Source: an uncultured Lachnobacterium sp. (GTDB lineage Bacteria > Bacillota > Clostridia > Lachnospirales > Lachnospiraceae). From it: 64,000 nt of DNA. Of this stretch, positions 53,926 through 62,691 are shown in pieces (the first letter of the stretch is position 1; each line of letters starts with the position of its first letter). The notes under the pieces were generated by a model that saw only the letters and a program-made list of their open reading frames with translations, made no database searches and was not told the origin of the DNA. The stretch lies in NCBI GenBank assembly GCA_900543445.1, contig UQRC01000008.1:19972-83971 (forward strand), in the 5' to 3' direction. Both the position numbers and the translations under genes were made by a program.

Positions 53926-53954
53926 GTCAATAACCGGATAGGAATAGCTACTTA

Positions 53955-53993
53955 AAAAGAAGGAGCCTCCGCTTAGCGGAAACTCCTTCTTTT
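53955..53993. terminator. Bidirectional terminator between crt and the ECF gene
   Basis: AAAAGAAGGAG and CTCCTTCTTTT form an 11-bp stem enclosing a CCGC/GCGG hairpin. Symmetric A and T runs let it stop transcription from both sides. Confidence 0.9.
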
Positions 53994-54013
53994 AAGCATA
54001 TGAAAAATGGAAA

Positions 54014-54550
54014 TTACTGCTTATCTGTAATGCCGAATGCCTGCTGGCGAATATACGGTACTGCGATCAGTGCCGGATAAAGCACTGCGGAGATGATCAG
54101 TCCGCCGACACCCTGAATGATGTTGGCAGGAATGCTTTCGAAAGCTCCGGCTCCATAGATGAAGAATTCGCATATGAAGTAGCCGCCTGCAACAAAAACG
54201 ATATCAATCACACCGCCGAGAAGGACACCAGCGTAACGCATTTTGTTGGATTTACCGATTGCACGGTAAACAAGTCCGGTTGCCAGTGCAATCAGTCCTT
54301 TGATAACGAAAGTGATCGGAACATAAATAAAATATCCGCCGATCAGGTCTGCCATACAGGAACCAAGGCCGGCTGCAGCAAATCCGTACCATGGTCCTAA
54401 GACTACTCCGGAAAGGATGACAATGGCATCTCCGACATGGATGTATCCGCCTGTGCCAGGGGTTGGAATTTTCATGATCATTGTGGCAATGCATGCCAAA
54501 GCTGCAAATAAAGCGGTTAAAATCAATTTTTTTAATTTTTCGTTTGTCAT
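54014..54550 (-). CDS. ECF transporter S component (substrate-binding membrane subunit)
   Basis: A 178-residue membrane protein with about six helices of the ECF S-component superfamily, beginning with the ALFAALACIATMIMKIPTP motif and GTGGYIHVGDAIVILSGVVLG-like block (residues about 33-53). S components capture a vitamin and dock to a shared EcfAA'T module, which is not in the window. The sequence best fits the ribofla_trS-type families (PdxU/HmpT/RibU relatives). Position beside the riboflavin operon hints at a flavin, but there is no FMN riboswitch on its own side, so the vitamin is undetermined. The ATG at 54550 has AGAGGA 6 nt upstream. Confidence 0.82.
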   Translation of the reverse strand: MTNEKLKKLILTALFAALACIATMIMKIPTPGTGGYIHVGDAIVILSGVVLGPWYGFAAAGLGSCMADLIGGYFIYVPITFVIKGLIALATGLVYRAIGKSNKMRYAGVLLGGVIDIVFVAGGYFICEFFIYGAGAFESIPANIIQGVGGLIISAVLYPALIAVPYIRQQAFGITDKQ

Positions 54551-54686
54551 AACAAATCCTCTTTTCTGTTTTTTTATCAATATAGCGCATGCTTGGACTC
54601 TAGAAAAGAACCAAATTTAATAAAAATTACAAGACCAGATTTTTGGATGCCTTCCGTACCACTCGTTGAATTATTTTGCGTTTACG

Positions 54687-54715
54687 TTGCATTACATGAA
54701 TGCTTGTGTTACAAT
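54687..54715 (+). promoter_or_regulatory. Promoter of the riboflavin operon
   Basis: TTGCAT (54687-54692), 17 nt, TACAAT (54710-54715), about 25 nt before the FMN aptamer. Confidence 0.7.
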
Positions 54716-54742
54716 ACAGTTACTTAAGAAAAGTGAATAGAA

Positions 54743-54849
54743 ATCTTCAGGGCAGGGTGAGATTCCCTACCGGTGGTATAGCCCACGAGCCGTTAGGCAT
54801 GATTCGGTGAGATTCCGAAGCCGACAGTATAGTCTGGATGAAAGAAGAT
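54743..54849 (+). promoter_or_regulatory. FMN riboswitch (RFN element)
   Basis: The conserved RFN core is present: P1 ATCTTC/GAAGAT closes the aptamer, with GGGCAGGGTGAGATTCC, CCTACCGGTGG, GCCCACGAGC and CCGACAGTATAGTCTGGATG in the canonical order. It controls ribD-ribE-ribBA-ribH; FMN binding should favour the terminator at 54893. Confidence 0.97.
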
Positions 54850-54892
54850 GAATATAGACTGCGCATATTGGATGACGTGTAGATTTTCGTTG

Positions 54893-54926
54893 CTCTGGAT
54901 TGTTTTATACATTCCGGAGTTTTTTT
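54893..54926 (+). terminator. Expression-platform terminator of the FMN riboswitch
   Basis: CTCTGGA and TCCGGAG pair (one G-U) around an 13-nt A/T-rich loop, followed by seven T. Confidence 0.85.
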
Positions 54927-54966
54927 ATGCCAATATTGTGGTCTGTGTAAATGCTTATATTAATAT

Positions 54967-54996
54967 GCCCTGAACCGGTCCGGTTTGGGGCTTTTT
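54967..54996 (+). terminator. Second terminator-like hairpin in the rib leader
   Basis: GCCCTGAACCGG and CCGGTTTGGGGC form a near-palindromic hairpin of about ten pairs followed by five T, about 60 nt before ribD. The direct repeat ATAAAAAGGTT then occurs twice before the ribosome binding site. Confidence 0.75.
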
Positions 54997-55055
54997 ATAT
55001 AAAAAGGTTCTGAACAGTTACATAAAAAGGTTATTGGAGAAGAAGGAGAGTTCGA

Positions 55056-56168
55056 ATGAAAGACAAAGACAGCGAATATATGAGACTGGCGCTGGAACTG
55101 GCACAAAAGGGATATGGTTATGTTGCACCGAATCCACTTGTGGGTGCAGTCGTTATCAAGGAAGATAGGATCATTGGACAGGGCTGGCATGAACGTTTCG
55201 GACAGCCGCATGCGGAGCGCAATGCGCTGGCGGCTTGTATAGAAGATCCGAAGGGGGCGGATATGTATGTGACGCTGGAACCATGCTGTCATCACGGTAA
55301 GCAGCCGCCGTGTGTGGAGGCGATTGTTTCAGCGGGCATCAGGAGAGTGTATGTCGGATCGTCTGATCCTAATCCGCTTGTCGGGGGCAAAGGCATAGCT
55401 TATTTGCGCAGGCATGGTATTGAAGTGATCGAGCATGTTCTGGAGGATGAGTGTGATCGGTTAAATGAAGTGTTTATGCATTTTATTAGAACAGGAAGAC
55501 CATATGTAGTCATGAAATATGCGATGACCATGGATGGAAAAATCGCTACAACCACCGGCGCGTCCCAATGGATCACAGGTGAAGAGGCGAGATATCATGT
55601 GCAGCAGCTGAGGCATCGTTTGAGCGGGATTATGGTTGGTGTAGGAACAATACTCGCGGATGATCCGCTTTTGACATGCCGTATACCACAGGGGCGGAAT
55701 CCGATCCGTATCATATGTGATACACAGCTGCGTACACCGATCAGTGCGAAGGTGGTTAAGACCGCGGGAGAAGCTGCGACGATTCTTGCTACATGCTGCA
55801 GGGATGAGGAAAGGCACAGGAAGTACGAGGCGGCGGGCTGCAGGATCGTGTGTGTGAATAAAAAAGATGGACATGTGGATCTGCGTAATCTTATGGAGAT
55901 TCTTGGGGCAGAGTCGATAGACAGTATTCTATTGGAAGGTGGCAGCCGGCTTAACTGGGCAGCACTCAAAAGCGGAATTGTGCAAAAGCTGCAGGCGTAT
56001 GTGGCACCTAAATTGTTTGGAGGTGTGGAGGCAAAGAGTCCGGTTGGCGGAGATGGCGTGGCTTTGCCGGATGAGGCATTCATGCTTGCGGATAGTCGCA
56101 TAAGCCGGTTGGGGGAGGATTTTTTAATCGAAAGCGAGGTGAGCAGGAATGTTTACAGGGATCATTGA
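55056..56168 (+). CDS. ribD: Bifunctional riboflavin deaminase/reductase RibD
   Basis: A 370-residue two-domain enzyme of riboflavin synthesis. The N-terminal deaminase (about 1-145) has the zinc site HAERNA near residues 51-56 and PCCHHGKQPPC near 76-86. The C-terminal reductase (about 148-365) uses NADPH and has MDGKIATTTGASQWITG and EGGSRLNWAAL. Together they convert the GTP ring-opening product to the ribitylaminopyrimidine. It is the first gene of the FMN-regulated operon and overlaps ribE by 20 nt. Confidence 0.96.
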   Translation: MKDKDSEYMRLALELAQKGYGYVAPNPLVGAVVIKEDRIIGQGWHERFGQPHAERNALAACIEDPKGADMYVTLEPCCHHGKQPPCVEAIVSAGIRRVYVGSSDPNPLVGGKGIAYLRRHGIEVIEHVLEDECDRLNEVFMHFIRTGRPYVVMKYAMTMDGKIATTTGASQWITGEEARYHVQQLRHRLSGIMVGVGTILADDPLLTCRIPQGRNPIRIICDTQLRTPISAKVVKTAGEAATILATCCRDEERHRKYEAAGCRIVCVNKKDGHVDLRNLMEILGAESIDSILLEGGSRLNWAALKSGIVQKLQAYVAPKLFGGVEAKSPVGGDGVALPDEAFMLADSRISRLGEDFLIESEVSRNVYRDH

Positions 56169-56796
56169 GGAAATCGGAACTGTCAGGAATATCCGTAGAG
56201 GACGGAATTCAGTGGCATTGACAATCGGTGCACCGCATATTGTGGAGGGAACCCGCATCGGTGACAGCATTGCAGTAAATGGTATCTGTCTGACCGTCAC
56301 GGACATGCAGACGGACAGTTTTTCGGCAGATGTTATGCATGAAACAATGAACAGGTCTTCGCTTGCAAGTCTTGTTGCAGGGCAGAGGGTAAATCTTGAG
56401 CGGGCAATGCCGGCAGATGGCCGCTTTGGTGGGCATATCGTGTCGGGACATGTTGATGGAATGGGGCAGATTGCCGATATCCGGCAGGATGATGTGGCAG
56501 TGTGGTATATGATCAGGGCGGAAGATGAGATTCTGCGTTATGTAGTGGAAAAAGGATCGATCGCTGTGGACGGGATCAGTCTTACGGTGGCAAAAATGAG
56601 GGATGATTCTTTTTTGGTGTCGACCATTCCACACACCGTAAGGAATACGATATTGCAGGATAAAAAGCTGGGCGATAGCGTAAATCTGGAGTGTGATGTC
56701 ATTGGAAAATATGTGGAAAGACTGATGCAAAAAGCAGAGAAGGATGAACATAAAAGCAGTATAACAATGGATTTTTTGACAAAATATGGGTTTTAG
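56149..56796 (+). CDS. ribE: Riboflavin synthase alpha chain
   Basis: A 215-residue enzyme that dismutates two lumazines to riboflavin. It consists of two similar lumazine-binding barrels, with MFTGIIEEIGTV at the start, ICLTVTDMQTDSF in the first and VDGISLTVAKMRDDSF in the second half. The ATG lies inside the last codons of ribD, so translation is coupled. Length matches the family. Confidence 0.95.
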   Translation: MFTGIIEEIGTVRNIRRGRNSVALTIGAPHIVEGTRIGDSIAVNGICLTVTDMQTDSFSADVMHETMNRSSLASLVAGQRVNLERAMPADGRFGGHIVSGHVDGMGQIADIRQDDVAVWYMIRAEDEILRYVVEKGSIAVDGISLTVAKMRDDSFLVSTIPHTVRNTILQDKKLGDSVNLECDVIGKYVERLMQKAEKDEHKSSITMDFLTKYGF

Positions 56797-56808
56797 GAGG
56801 TTGGAAAG

Positions 56809-58008
56809 ATGATAGAGTTTAATACCGTTGAGGAAGCACTTGAAGATTTACGGCGAGGCAAGATCATTCTTGTGACAGATGATCAGGATCGGGAGAATGA
56901 GGGCGATTTTATCTGCGCGGCAGAGTTTGCAACAACTGAAAATGTTAATTTTATGGCTAGTGTCGGCAAAGGCCTGATCTGTATGCCGATGTCAGAAAAG
57001 TATGTAAAAAGGCTTCGTTTTCCGCAGATGGTGGAAAATAATACGGACAATCATGAGACTGCATTTACCGTGTCGATCGATCATAAATCAACAACGACCG
57101 GGATATCGGCAGAGGAACGGGCAATAACCGCACAAGCCTGCGTTTCGGAGGATGCAAGGGCTGAGGATTTCCGCAGACCGGGTCATATGTTTCCGTTACT
57201 TGCAAAGAAAAATGGTGTACTGGAGAGAAACGGGCATACGGAGGCAACGGTCGATCTGTGCCGTCTGGCGGGCTTGAAGGAATGTGGTCTGTGCTGTGAA
57301 ATCATGCGTGAAGATGGAACCATGATGAGAACGTCGGAGCTTTTTGAATTGGCGAAGCGTTATCATTTGAAATTTATTACGATTCAGGATCTTCAGAATT
57401 ATCGAAAATGTCACGAAACACTGGTAGATTGTGAAGCTAAGGTAAAGATGCCGACAAAATATGGAACGTTTACTGCATACGGATTTGTGAACCGGCTGAA
57501 TGGGGAGCACCATGTGGCTTTGGTAAAGGGTGAACTGGGTGACGGTAAAGAAGTATTGTGCCGTGTACACTCAGAATGTCTTACGGGAGATACCTTTGGC
57601 TCCTTGCGGTGCGATTGTGGACAGCAGCTTGCAGCAGCGATGTCTCAGATCGAGGCAGAGGGACGCGGAATCCTATTATATATGCGGCAGGAAGGACGTG
57701 GGATCGGCCTCATCAATAAGCTTCGTGCCTATGAATTACAGGAGCAGGGGATGGATACACTTGAGGCGAATCTGGCGTTGGGCTTTCATGAAGATGAGCG
57801 TGAGTATTATATCGGGGCGCAGATCCTGCGGGAGCTTGGAGTAAAAAGTCTGCGCCTGCTGACCAATAATCCGGATAAAGTGTATCAGCTTTCAGAGTTT
57901 GGCATCAATATATCGGAGCGTGTTCCGATCCAGATGACAGCCACTGCACATGATTTGTTTTACTTGAAGACAAAACAGAATAGAATGGGACATTTTTTAA
58001 ATTATTAA
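56809..58008 (+). CDS. ribBA: Bifunctional DHBP synthase/GTP cyclohydrolase II RibBA
   Basis: A 399-residue fusion. The N-terminal half (about 1-205) makes dihydroxybutanone phosphate from ribulose 5-phosphate ([11 protein letters not shown] metal and substrate loop near residues 24-34). The C-terminal half (about 206-399) is GTP cyclohydrolase II with the zinc Cys set [16 protein letters not shown] near 257-272 and [19 protein letters not shown]. Both entry points of the pathway are thus supplied by one protein. AGGAGG precedes the ATG. Confidence 0.97.
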   Translation: MIEFNTVEEALEDLRRGKIILVTDDQDRENEGDFICAAEFATTENVNFMASVGKGLICMPMSEKYVKRLRFPQMVENNTDNHETAFTVSIDHKSTTTGISAEERAITAQACVSEDARAEDFRRPGHMFPLLAKKNGVLERNGHTEATVDLCRLAGLKECGLCCEIMREDGTMMRTSELFELAKRYHLKFITIQDLQNYRKCHETLVDCEAKVKMPTKYGTFTAYGFVNRLNGEHHVALVKGELGDGKEVLCRVHSECLTGDTFGSLRCDCGQQLAAAMSQIEAEGRGILLYMRQEGRGIGLINKLRAYELQEQGMDTLEANLALGFHEDEREYYIGAQILRELGVKSLRLLTNNPDKVYQLSEFGINISERVPIQMTATAHDLFYLKTKQNRMGHFLNY

Positions 58009-58038
58009 ATGTAGATGAAAGAAAGTGAGGAAAATATA

Positions 58039-58506
58039 ATGAAAACATTAGAGGGAAATTTAGTATCAAAGGAAATCAGAGTAGGAATTGTTGTCGCACG
58101 TTTTAATGAGTTTATCACATCGAAGCTGCTTGGGGGTGCAATGGATGGATTGCTGCGTCATAATGTGGCAGAAGACGATATTCATGTTGCCTGGGTGCCG
58201 GGTGCATTTGAAATTCCACTGGTTGCTTCTAAGATGGCAAAAAGCGGAAAATACGATGCTGTTATTTGTCTGGGAGCGGTCATTCGTGGAGCAACAAGCC
58301 ATTATGATTATGTTTGTAATGAGGTGTCAAAGGGTGTTGCTTCAATTTCGCTGGAAAATGATATTCCGGTTATGTTCGGCGTGCTGACAACGGATAATAT
58401 TGAACAGGCGATTGAGCGTGCGGGAAGTAAGGCCGGTAATAAAGGATATGATTGTGCGCTTGGCGCGATCGAGATGGTGAATCTGCTGCGGGAAATTGAT
58501 GCATAA
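58039..58506 (+). CDS. ribH: 6,7-dimethyl-8-ribityllumazine synthase
   Basis: A 155-residue capsid-forming enzyme for the penultimate step of riboflavin synthesis. Signature blocks are [30 protein letters not shown] and [14 protein letters not shown], the last with the catalytic His. The ATG at 58039 has GTGAGGA upstream; an in-frame ATG at 58015 has none. It closes the rib operon; I see no terminator directly after it. Confidence 0.96.
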   Translation: MKTLEGNLVSKEIRVGIVVARFNEFITSKLLGGAMDGLLRHNVAEDDIHVAWVPGAFEIPLVASKMAKSGKYDAVICLGAVIRGATSHYDYVCNEVSKGVASISLENDIPVMFGVLTTDNIEQAIERAGSKAGNKGYDCALGAIEMVNLLREIDA

Positions 58507-58613
58507 CAACTGTTACGGGCGATGATAATAAGAGCAGATTAAGGGTAGAGCGGTAAATCAAAATGTGGTAAAATGAAGCGTGCAAGGTAAGAAAAGAAAG
58601 GAAGTTTTAGAAT

Positions 58614-59921
58614 ATGTGGGCATATGAGAGTGTATTTTATCAGATTTATCCGCTTGGATTCTGCGGAGCGCCGTTTGAGAATGATGGGGTGTTAGAGCAT
58701 AGAATAAAGAAAGTGAATGACTGGATTCCGCACATCAAGAAAGTGGGAGCGAATGCAATCTATTTTTCCCCGGTGTTTGAATCCGATACACATGGATATA
58801 ATACAAGAGATTACACAAAGATTGACACAAGACTCGGAACGAATGGGGACTTTGCCGAGGTGTGTGATAATCTTCACAAAGAAGGTATTAAGGTTGTTCT
58901 GGATGGTGTGTTCAATCATGTTGGAAGAGGCTTCTGGGCTTTTCAGGATGTACTGAAAAACCGTGAGCAGTCACCGTATGTGAACTGGTTCGGACGTATC
59001 GCCTTTGACGGCAACTCCAACTACAATGATGGTTTGTGGTATGAGGGCTGGGAAGGCAATTATGATCTTGTAAAGCTGAATCTGTGCAATGAGGAGGTAA
59101 TCCAGCATATTTTTGATGCCATCCGGGGTTGGGTAAAAGAGTTTGATATTGATGGTCTGCGTCTGGATGTGGCTTACTGTCTGGATCATGATTTTATCCG
59201 AAGACTTCGCCACTTCTGTGATGAATTAAAGCCGGATTTCTTTTTATTGGGTGAGACATTGCACGGTGATTACAATCAGATCATGAATGATGAAATGCTA
59301 CATTCCGTAACAAATTATGAGTGCTACAAGGGACTGCATTCCAGCTTCAACAGTATGAACATGTTTGAGATCAATCATTCTCTGCTCAGACAGTTCGGAC
59401 CTGAGAATTGGACATTGTACAAAGGTAAGCATCTTCTGTCTTTCGTGGATAATCATGATGTGACAAGAGTTGCTTCGATTCTGAATAATAAGAAGCACCT
59501 GCCGCTTATTTATGCGCTGGCGTTTGGTATGCCGGGTATTCCTTGTGTATACTATGGAAGCGAGTGGGGCGCGGAGGGACGCAAGGAGGATGGTGATCCG
59601 GCACTTCGCATCTCGTTTGAGGAGCCGCAATGGAATGATCTCACGGATTTTATCGCGAAACTTGCCAAGGCGAAGAAGGAGTCCAAAGCATTACAGTACG
59701 GTGATTTTACTTCTACCGTTTTAACAAATGGACAGTGTGTGTTTAAGCGGGAGTGGGAAGGTGAGCGTGTCTACGTAGCAGTCAATGCGACGGATCAGGA
59801 TTTCTGGGCAGGATTTGATGCTGGAACTTCACAGGCGACGGATCTGATCAGTGGAAATACTGTAGAATTAAATGGAGGCTTAAATATTCCTGCATATACG
59901 GCTCTCTTTCTTAAGGCATAA
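58614..59921 (+). CDS. GH13 alpha-amylase family protein, cytoplasmic
   Basis: A 435-residue glycoside hydrolase family 13 enzyme with no signal peptide. The (beta/alpha)8 barrel has the four GH13 regions: DGVFNHVG (region I), GLRLDVAY with nucleophile Asp185, LLGETLHG with acid/base Glu214, and VDNHDVTR with transition-state Asp282. The C-terminal beta domain is short. It probably trims maltodextrins or cyclic glucans inside the cell; exact specificity cannot be read from sequence. AAGGAAG precedes the ATG and a terminator follows. Confidence 0.9.
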   Translation: MWAYESVFYQIYPLGFCGAPFENDGVLEHRIKKVNDWIPHIKKVGANAIYFSPVFESDTHGYNTRDYTKIDTRLGTNGDFAEVCDNLHKEGIKVVLDGVFNHVGRGFWAFQDVLKNREQSPYVNWFGRIAFDGNSNYNDGLWYEGWEGNYDLVKLNLCNEEVIQHIFDAIRGWVKEFDIDGLRLDVAYCLDHDFIRRLRHFCDELKPDFFLLGETLHGDYNQIMNDEMLHSVTNYECYKGLHSSFNSMNMFEINHSLLRQFGPENWTLYKGKHLLSFVDNHDVTRVASILNNKKHLPLIYALAFGMPGIPCVYYGSEWGAEGRKEDGDPALRISFEEPQWNDLTDFIAKLAKAKKESKALQYGDFTSTVLTNGQCVFKREWEGERVYVAVNATDQDFWAGFDAGTSQATDLISGNTVELNGGLNIPAYTALFLKA

Positions 59922-59944
59922 ATAAAGTGTTGAAAATAGGATGG

Positions 59945-59978
59945 TTGCGGTGCATCTGCGATGTGCCGCAATATTTTT
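59945..59978 (+). terminator. Intrinsic terminator of the GH13 gene
   Basis: TTGCGGTGCAT and ATGTGCCGCAA pair over 11 positions (two G-U) with a 5-nt loop, then TATTTTT. It lies ahead of the chosen mutY start. Confidence 0.85.
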
Positions 59979-60020
59979 CGCTATTATTTGGAAAACAGTG
60001 GACAGATAGGAACGATAGGG

Positions 60021-61142
60021 ATGATCGATAATTTTGATTTGACACAAATTACAGAACCACTTCAGAACTGGTTCGATACACATGCGCGTGTGCTTCCGTG
60101 GCGTGACCAGCCAAGTGCTTACTATGTGTGGATCTCTGAGATTATGCTGCAGCAGACACGTGTGGAAGCGGTAAAGCCTTATTTTGAACGGTTTATTCGG
60201 GAACTGCCGGATGTACAGGCGCTTGCCGAATGTACGGAGGATAAGTATCTGAAACTTTGGGAAGGACTCGGCTATTATAACCGTGTCCGTAATCTGCATG
60301 CGGCTGCGCAGCAGATTATGGAGGACTATGGAGGAGTGCTGCCGGATTCTTATGAAGAATTATTAAATCTAAAGGGAATCGGAGCCTATACCGCAGGAGC
60401 AATCGCATCGATCGCATATAATAAGCCGGTTCCGGCAGTGGACGGAAATGTGCTTCGTGTGATTTCCCGTGTCTGTGCGGATGATTCGGATATTATGAAA
60501 CAATCCGTTCGCAATCATATGCAGGAAAACTTACAACAATTGATGGAAATCCAGCAAGATACACTCATTCCGAGAAAATTTAATCAGGCTTTAATGGAAC
60601 TGGGCGCAATGGTATGTGTGCCGAACGGTGCGCCACATTGCTTGGAATGTCCATGGCATGATTTCTGTGAGGCAAGATTGCAGGAACGTATCGGGGAACT
60701 CCCGGTCAAGACGAAGAAAGCCGCGCGACGAATTGAGGAGAAGACGGTATTTGTTCTTAGAGACGGAGAAAAGGTTGCGCTTCATAAGCGCCCGGCGAAG
60801 GGGCTTCTTGCAGGACTTTATGAACTCCCTAATTGTGAACAGAAATTGAACCGGGAAGAAGCATTGCAATATATTGAGAATCTCGGATATCGACCAATCC
60901 GTATTGTGCCGCTTGCGGAGGCTAAGCACATTTTCTCCCATGTCGAGTGGCATATGAGAGGATATGCGGTCTTGATCGAGGAACCGGGAAGAGAGCTTAC
61001 TGCGGAGAATGCTGCAGCGAGAAGTCACAGGCAGAAAGCAAACAAATTATTGTTTGTGGAGGCGGCGGATGCGAAGGAACGGTATGCGGTGCCTAGTGCA
61101 TTTTCTGCTTATTGGAAGGCAATCGTTGATAATTCCCTGTGA
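60021..61142 (+). CDS. mutY: A/G-specific adenine glycosylase
   Basis: A 373-residue base-excision repair enzyme that removes A opposite 8-oxoguanine. The helix-hairpin-helix core (SEIMLQQTRV with catalytic Glu; LKGIGAYTAGAIASIAY; VDGNVLRV with catalytic Asp) is followed by the iron-sulfur loop C-X6-C-X2-C-X5-C (CVPNGAPHCLECPWHDFC) and a C-terminal NUDIX-like 8-oxoG recognition domain. The ATG at 60021 is chosen because the upstream ATG at 59961 lies in a terminator stem. Confidence 0.95.
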   Translation: MIDNFDLTQITEPLQNWFDTHARVLPWRDQPSAYYVWISEIMLQQTRVEAVKPYFERFIRELPDVQALAECTEDKYLKLWEGLGYYNRVRNLHAAAQQIMEDYGGVLPDSYEELLNLKGIGAYTAGAIASIAYNKPVPAVDGNVLRVISRVCADDSDIMKQSVRNHMQENLQQLMEIQQDTLIPRKFNQALMELGAMVCVPNGAPHCLECPWHDFCEARLQERIGELPVKTKKAARRIEEKTVFVLRDGEKVALHKRPAKGLLAGLYELPNCEQKLNREEALQYIENLGYRPIRIVPLAEAKHIFSHVEWHMRGYAVLIEEPGRELTAENAAARSHRQKANKLLFVEAADAKERYAVPSAFSAYWKAIVDNSL

Positions 61143-61212
61143 TTGCAATTACTTTATGATTGAAAGAAAAATATCTGAAAAAAATATTTGACGTAAAGTT
61201 AATTTTGCATTT

Positions 61213-61244
61213 AAAAACCGGTGCCAACAGACACCGGTTTTTTT
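61213..61244 (+). terminator. Intrinsic terminator of mutY
   Basis: AAAACCGGTG and CACCGGTTTT pair around an 8-nt loop, with a T-run after and an A-run before. Confidence 0.9.
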
Positions 61245-61545
61245 GAAAAAGATTAGTATGAGAAAGAAAAATCTTCTATCTTTAAAGGGAGGACCTCGCG
61301 CCTTGTAAGGGTGCGAGGGAAATATGAAAAAGAAAAAGTTTATTTCTTATCTATGATGCTAGTATATCTGCTAAATGTGAAAATGGTATGTGGAGATTAT
61401 GAGAAGTTTGTAAATAAAATGTGAACATAAAATGAATCTGCAAGAGAATGTTAAGATAATATTAATCAAAAATAGTTCGACTCCAGGATGAAAAAGTGTA
61501 TAATGAGATAGAACTTCAGAATACTATGCAAAGGGGAAAATACAT
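61245..61545 (+). promoter_or_regulatory. Intergenic leader and promoter before glf
   Basis: About 300 nt, A+T-rich and without a convincing gene. It holds a hairpin CCTCGC/GCGAGG (61294-61318) not followed by T residues, and a promoter TTCGAC (61476-61481), 17 nt, TATAAT (61499-61504), 41 nt before the glf start. I see nothing else in it. Confidence 0.6.
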
Positions 61546-62691
61546 ATGTATGATTGCATTATTGTAGGTGCCGGAATTGCAGGGGCAACCGTTGCCCGCA
61601 AACTGGCAGAGGAGAGTAATAAGAAGGTTTTGGTTCTGGAACGTAGAAACCATATTGGAGGTAATTGTTACGATAAACCGGATGATCACGGTATCCTGAT
61701 CCACGAATACGGTCCACATATCTTCCATACGGGAGATGAGGGCGTCAGAGAATTCCTGTCGCGTTTTACTAAGTGGTATGATTTTGGACACGAAGTTGTG
61801 GCGAAGGTGGGAGACCAGCTGATCCCGGTTCCGTTTAATCTGAATACACTGCACATGGTATATGACAAGGAGAAGGCAGAACGCCTCGAGAAGAAGTTGA
61901 TCGAGGAGTACGGGCTGGATAGCCGCGTCCCGATCATGAAGCTGCGTGAGAGCACGGATGCGGATGTGCGCGAGATTGCAGATTATGTGTACAAGAATGT
62001 ATTCTTATATTACACAATGAAGCAGTGGGGACAGACACCGGAGGAGATCAGCCCGGAAGTGACGGGACGTGTTCCGGTTGTGATTTCTTATGACAACCGT
62101 TACTTTAAGGACAAGTACCAGAGTGTTCCGGTTGATGGATTTACACCGATGTTTGCAGCAATGCTGGATCATCCGAATATCGAGGTGCGCACAGGCGTTG
62201 ACTGCAGCGATGTATTAGATTTTGAGGATGGTAAGATATATTTTGAAAAGGCAGAGTTTACCGGTGATCTGGTTTACACCGGAGCACTTGATGAACTGTT
62301 TGACTGCAAATTCGGCAGACTTCCTTACCGTTCATTGAACTTTCAATTTGAGCATTTGGATCAGGATTCATTCCAGGATCACAGTGTGGTCAATTACACG
62401 GTCAGTGAAGATTTTACCAGAATTACGGAATTTAAGTTCCTGACCGGACAAAAAGATACCGATGGCACGACGATCGTGCGGGAGTATCCGTTTGCATACA
62501 CCGGTGCGGAGGGAGAAATCCCTTATTATGCGATCCTGAATGCAGAGAATGAGGCTTTATATGAGAAATATCGCCTTTTGACCGAAGATTTTGATAAGTT
62601 TCATTTGCTTGGAAGACTTGCGGAATATAAATACTACAATATTGACGCCATGTGCCGTAAGGCGATGGAACTCGCGGAGGAAATAGGATGA
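61546..62691 (+). CDS. glf: UDP-galactopyranose mutase
   Basis: A 381-residue FAD enzyme that converts UDP-galactopyranose to UDP-galactofuranose for cell-surface polysaccharides. The N-terminal Rossmann loop GAGIAGATVAR and NHIGGNCYD, and substrate-loop residues in YEYGPHIFHT-like block (here HEYGPHIFHT, residues about 48-57), WGQTPEEIS and PVDGFTPMF are characteristic. It overlaps the glycosyltransferase gene by 4 nt (ATGA), so product use is probably coupled. Confidence 0.96.
   Translation: MYDCIIVGAGIAGATVARKLAEESNKKVLVLERRNHIGGNCYDKPDDHGILIHEYGPHIFHTGDEGVREFLSRFTKWYDFGHEVVAKVGDQLIPVPFNLNTLHMVYDKEKAERLEKKLIEEYGLDSRVPIMKLRESTDADVREIADYVYKNVFLYYTMKQWGQTPEEISPEVTGRVPVVISYDNRYFKDKYQSVPVDGFTPMFAAMLDHPNIEVRTGVDCSDVLDFEDGKIYFEKAEFTGDLVYTGALDELFDCKFGRLPYRSLNFQFEHLDQDSFQDHSVVNYTVSEDFTRITEFKFLTGQKDTDGTTIVREYPFAYTGAEGEIPYYAILNAENEALYEKYRLLTEDFDKFHLLGRLAEYKYYNIDAMCRKAMELAEEIG

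Noticed and set aside
61324..61356. A ten-codon ORF starting with several Lys codons upstream of glf
   Set aside because: It lies before the likely glf promoter and forms no competing stem with a terminator, so there is no support for a leader peptide.
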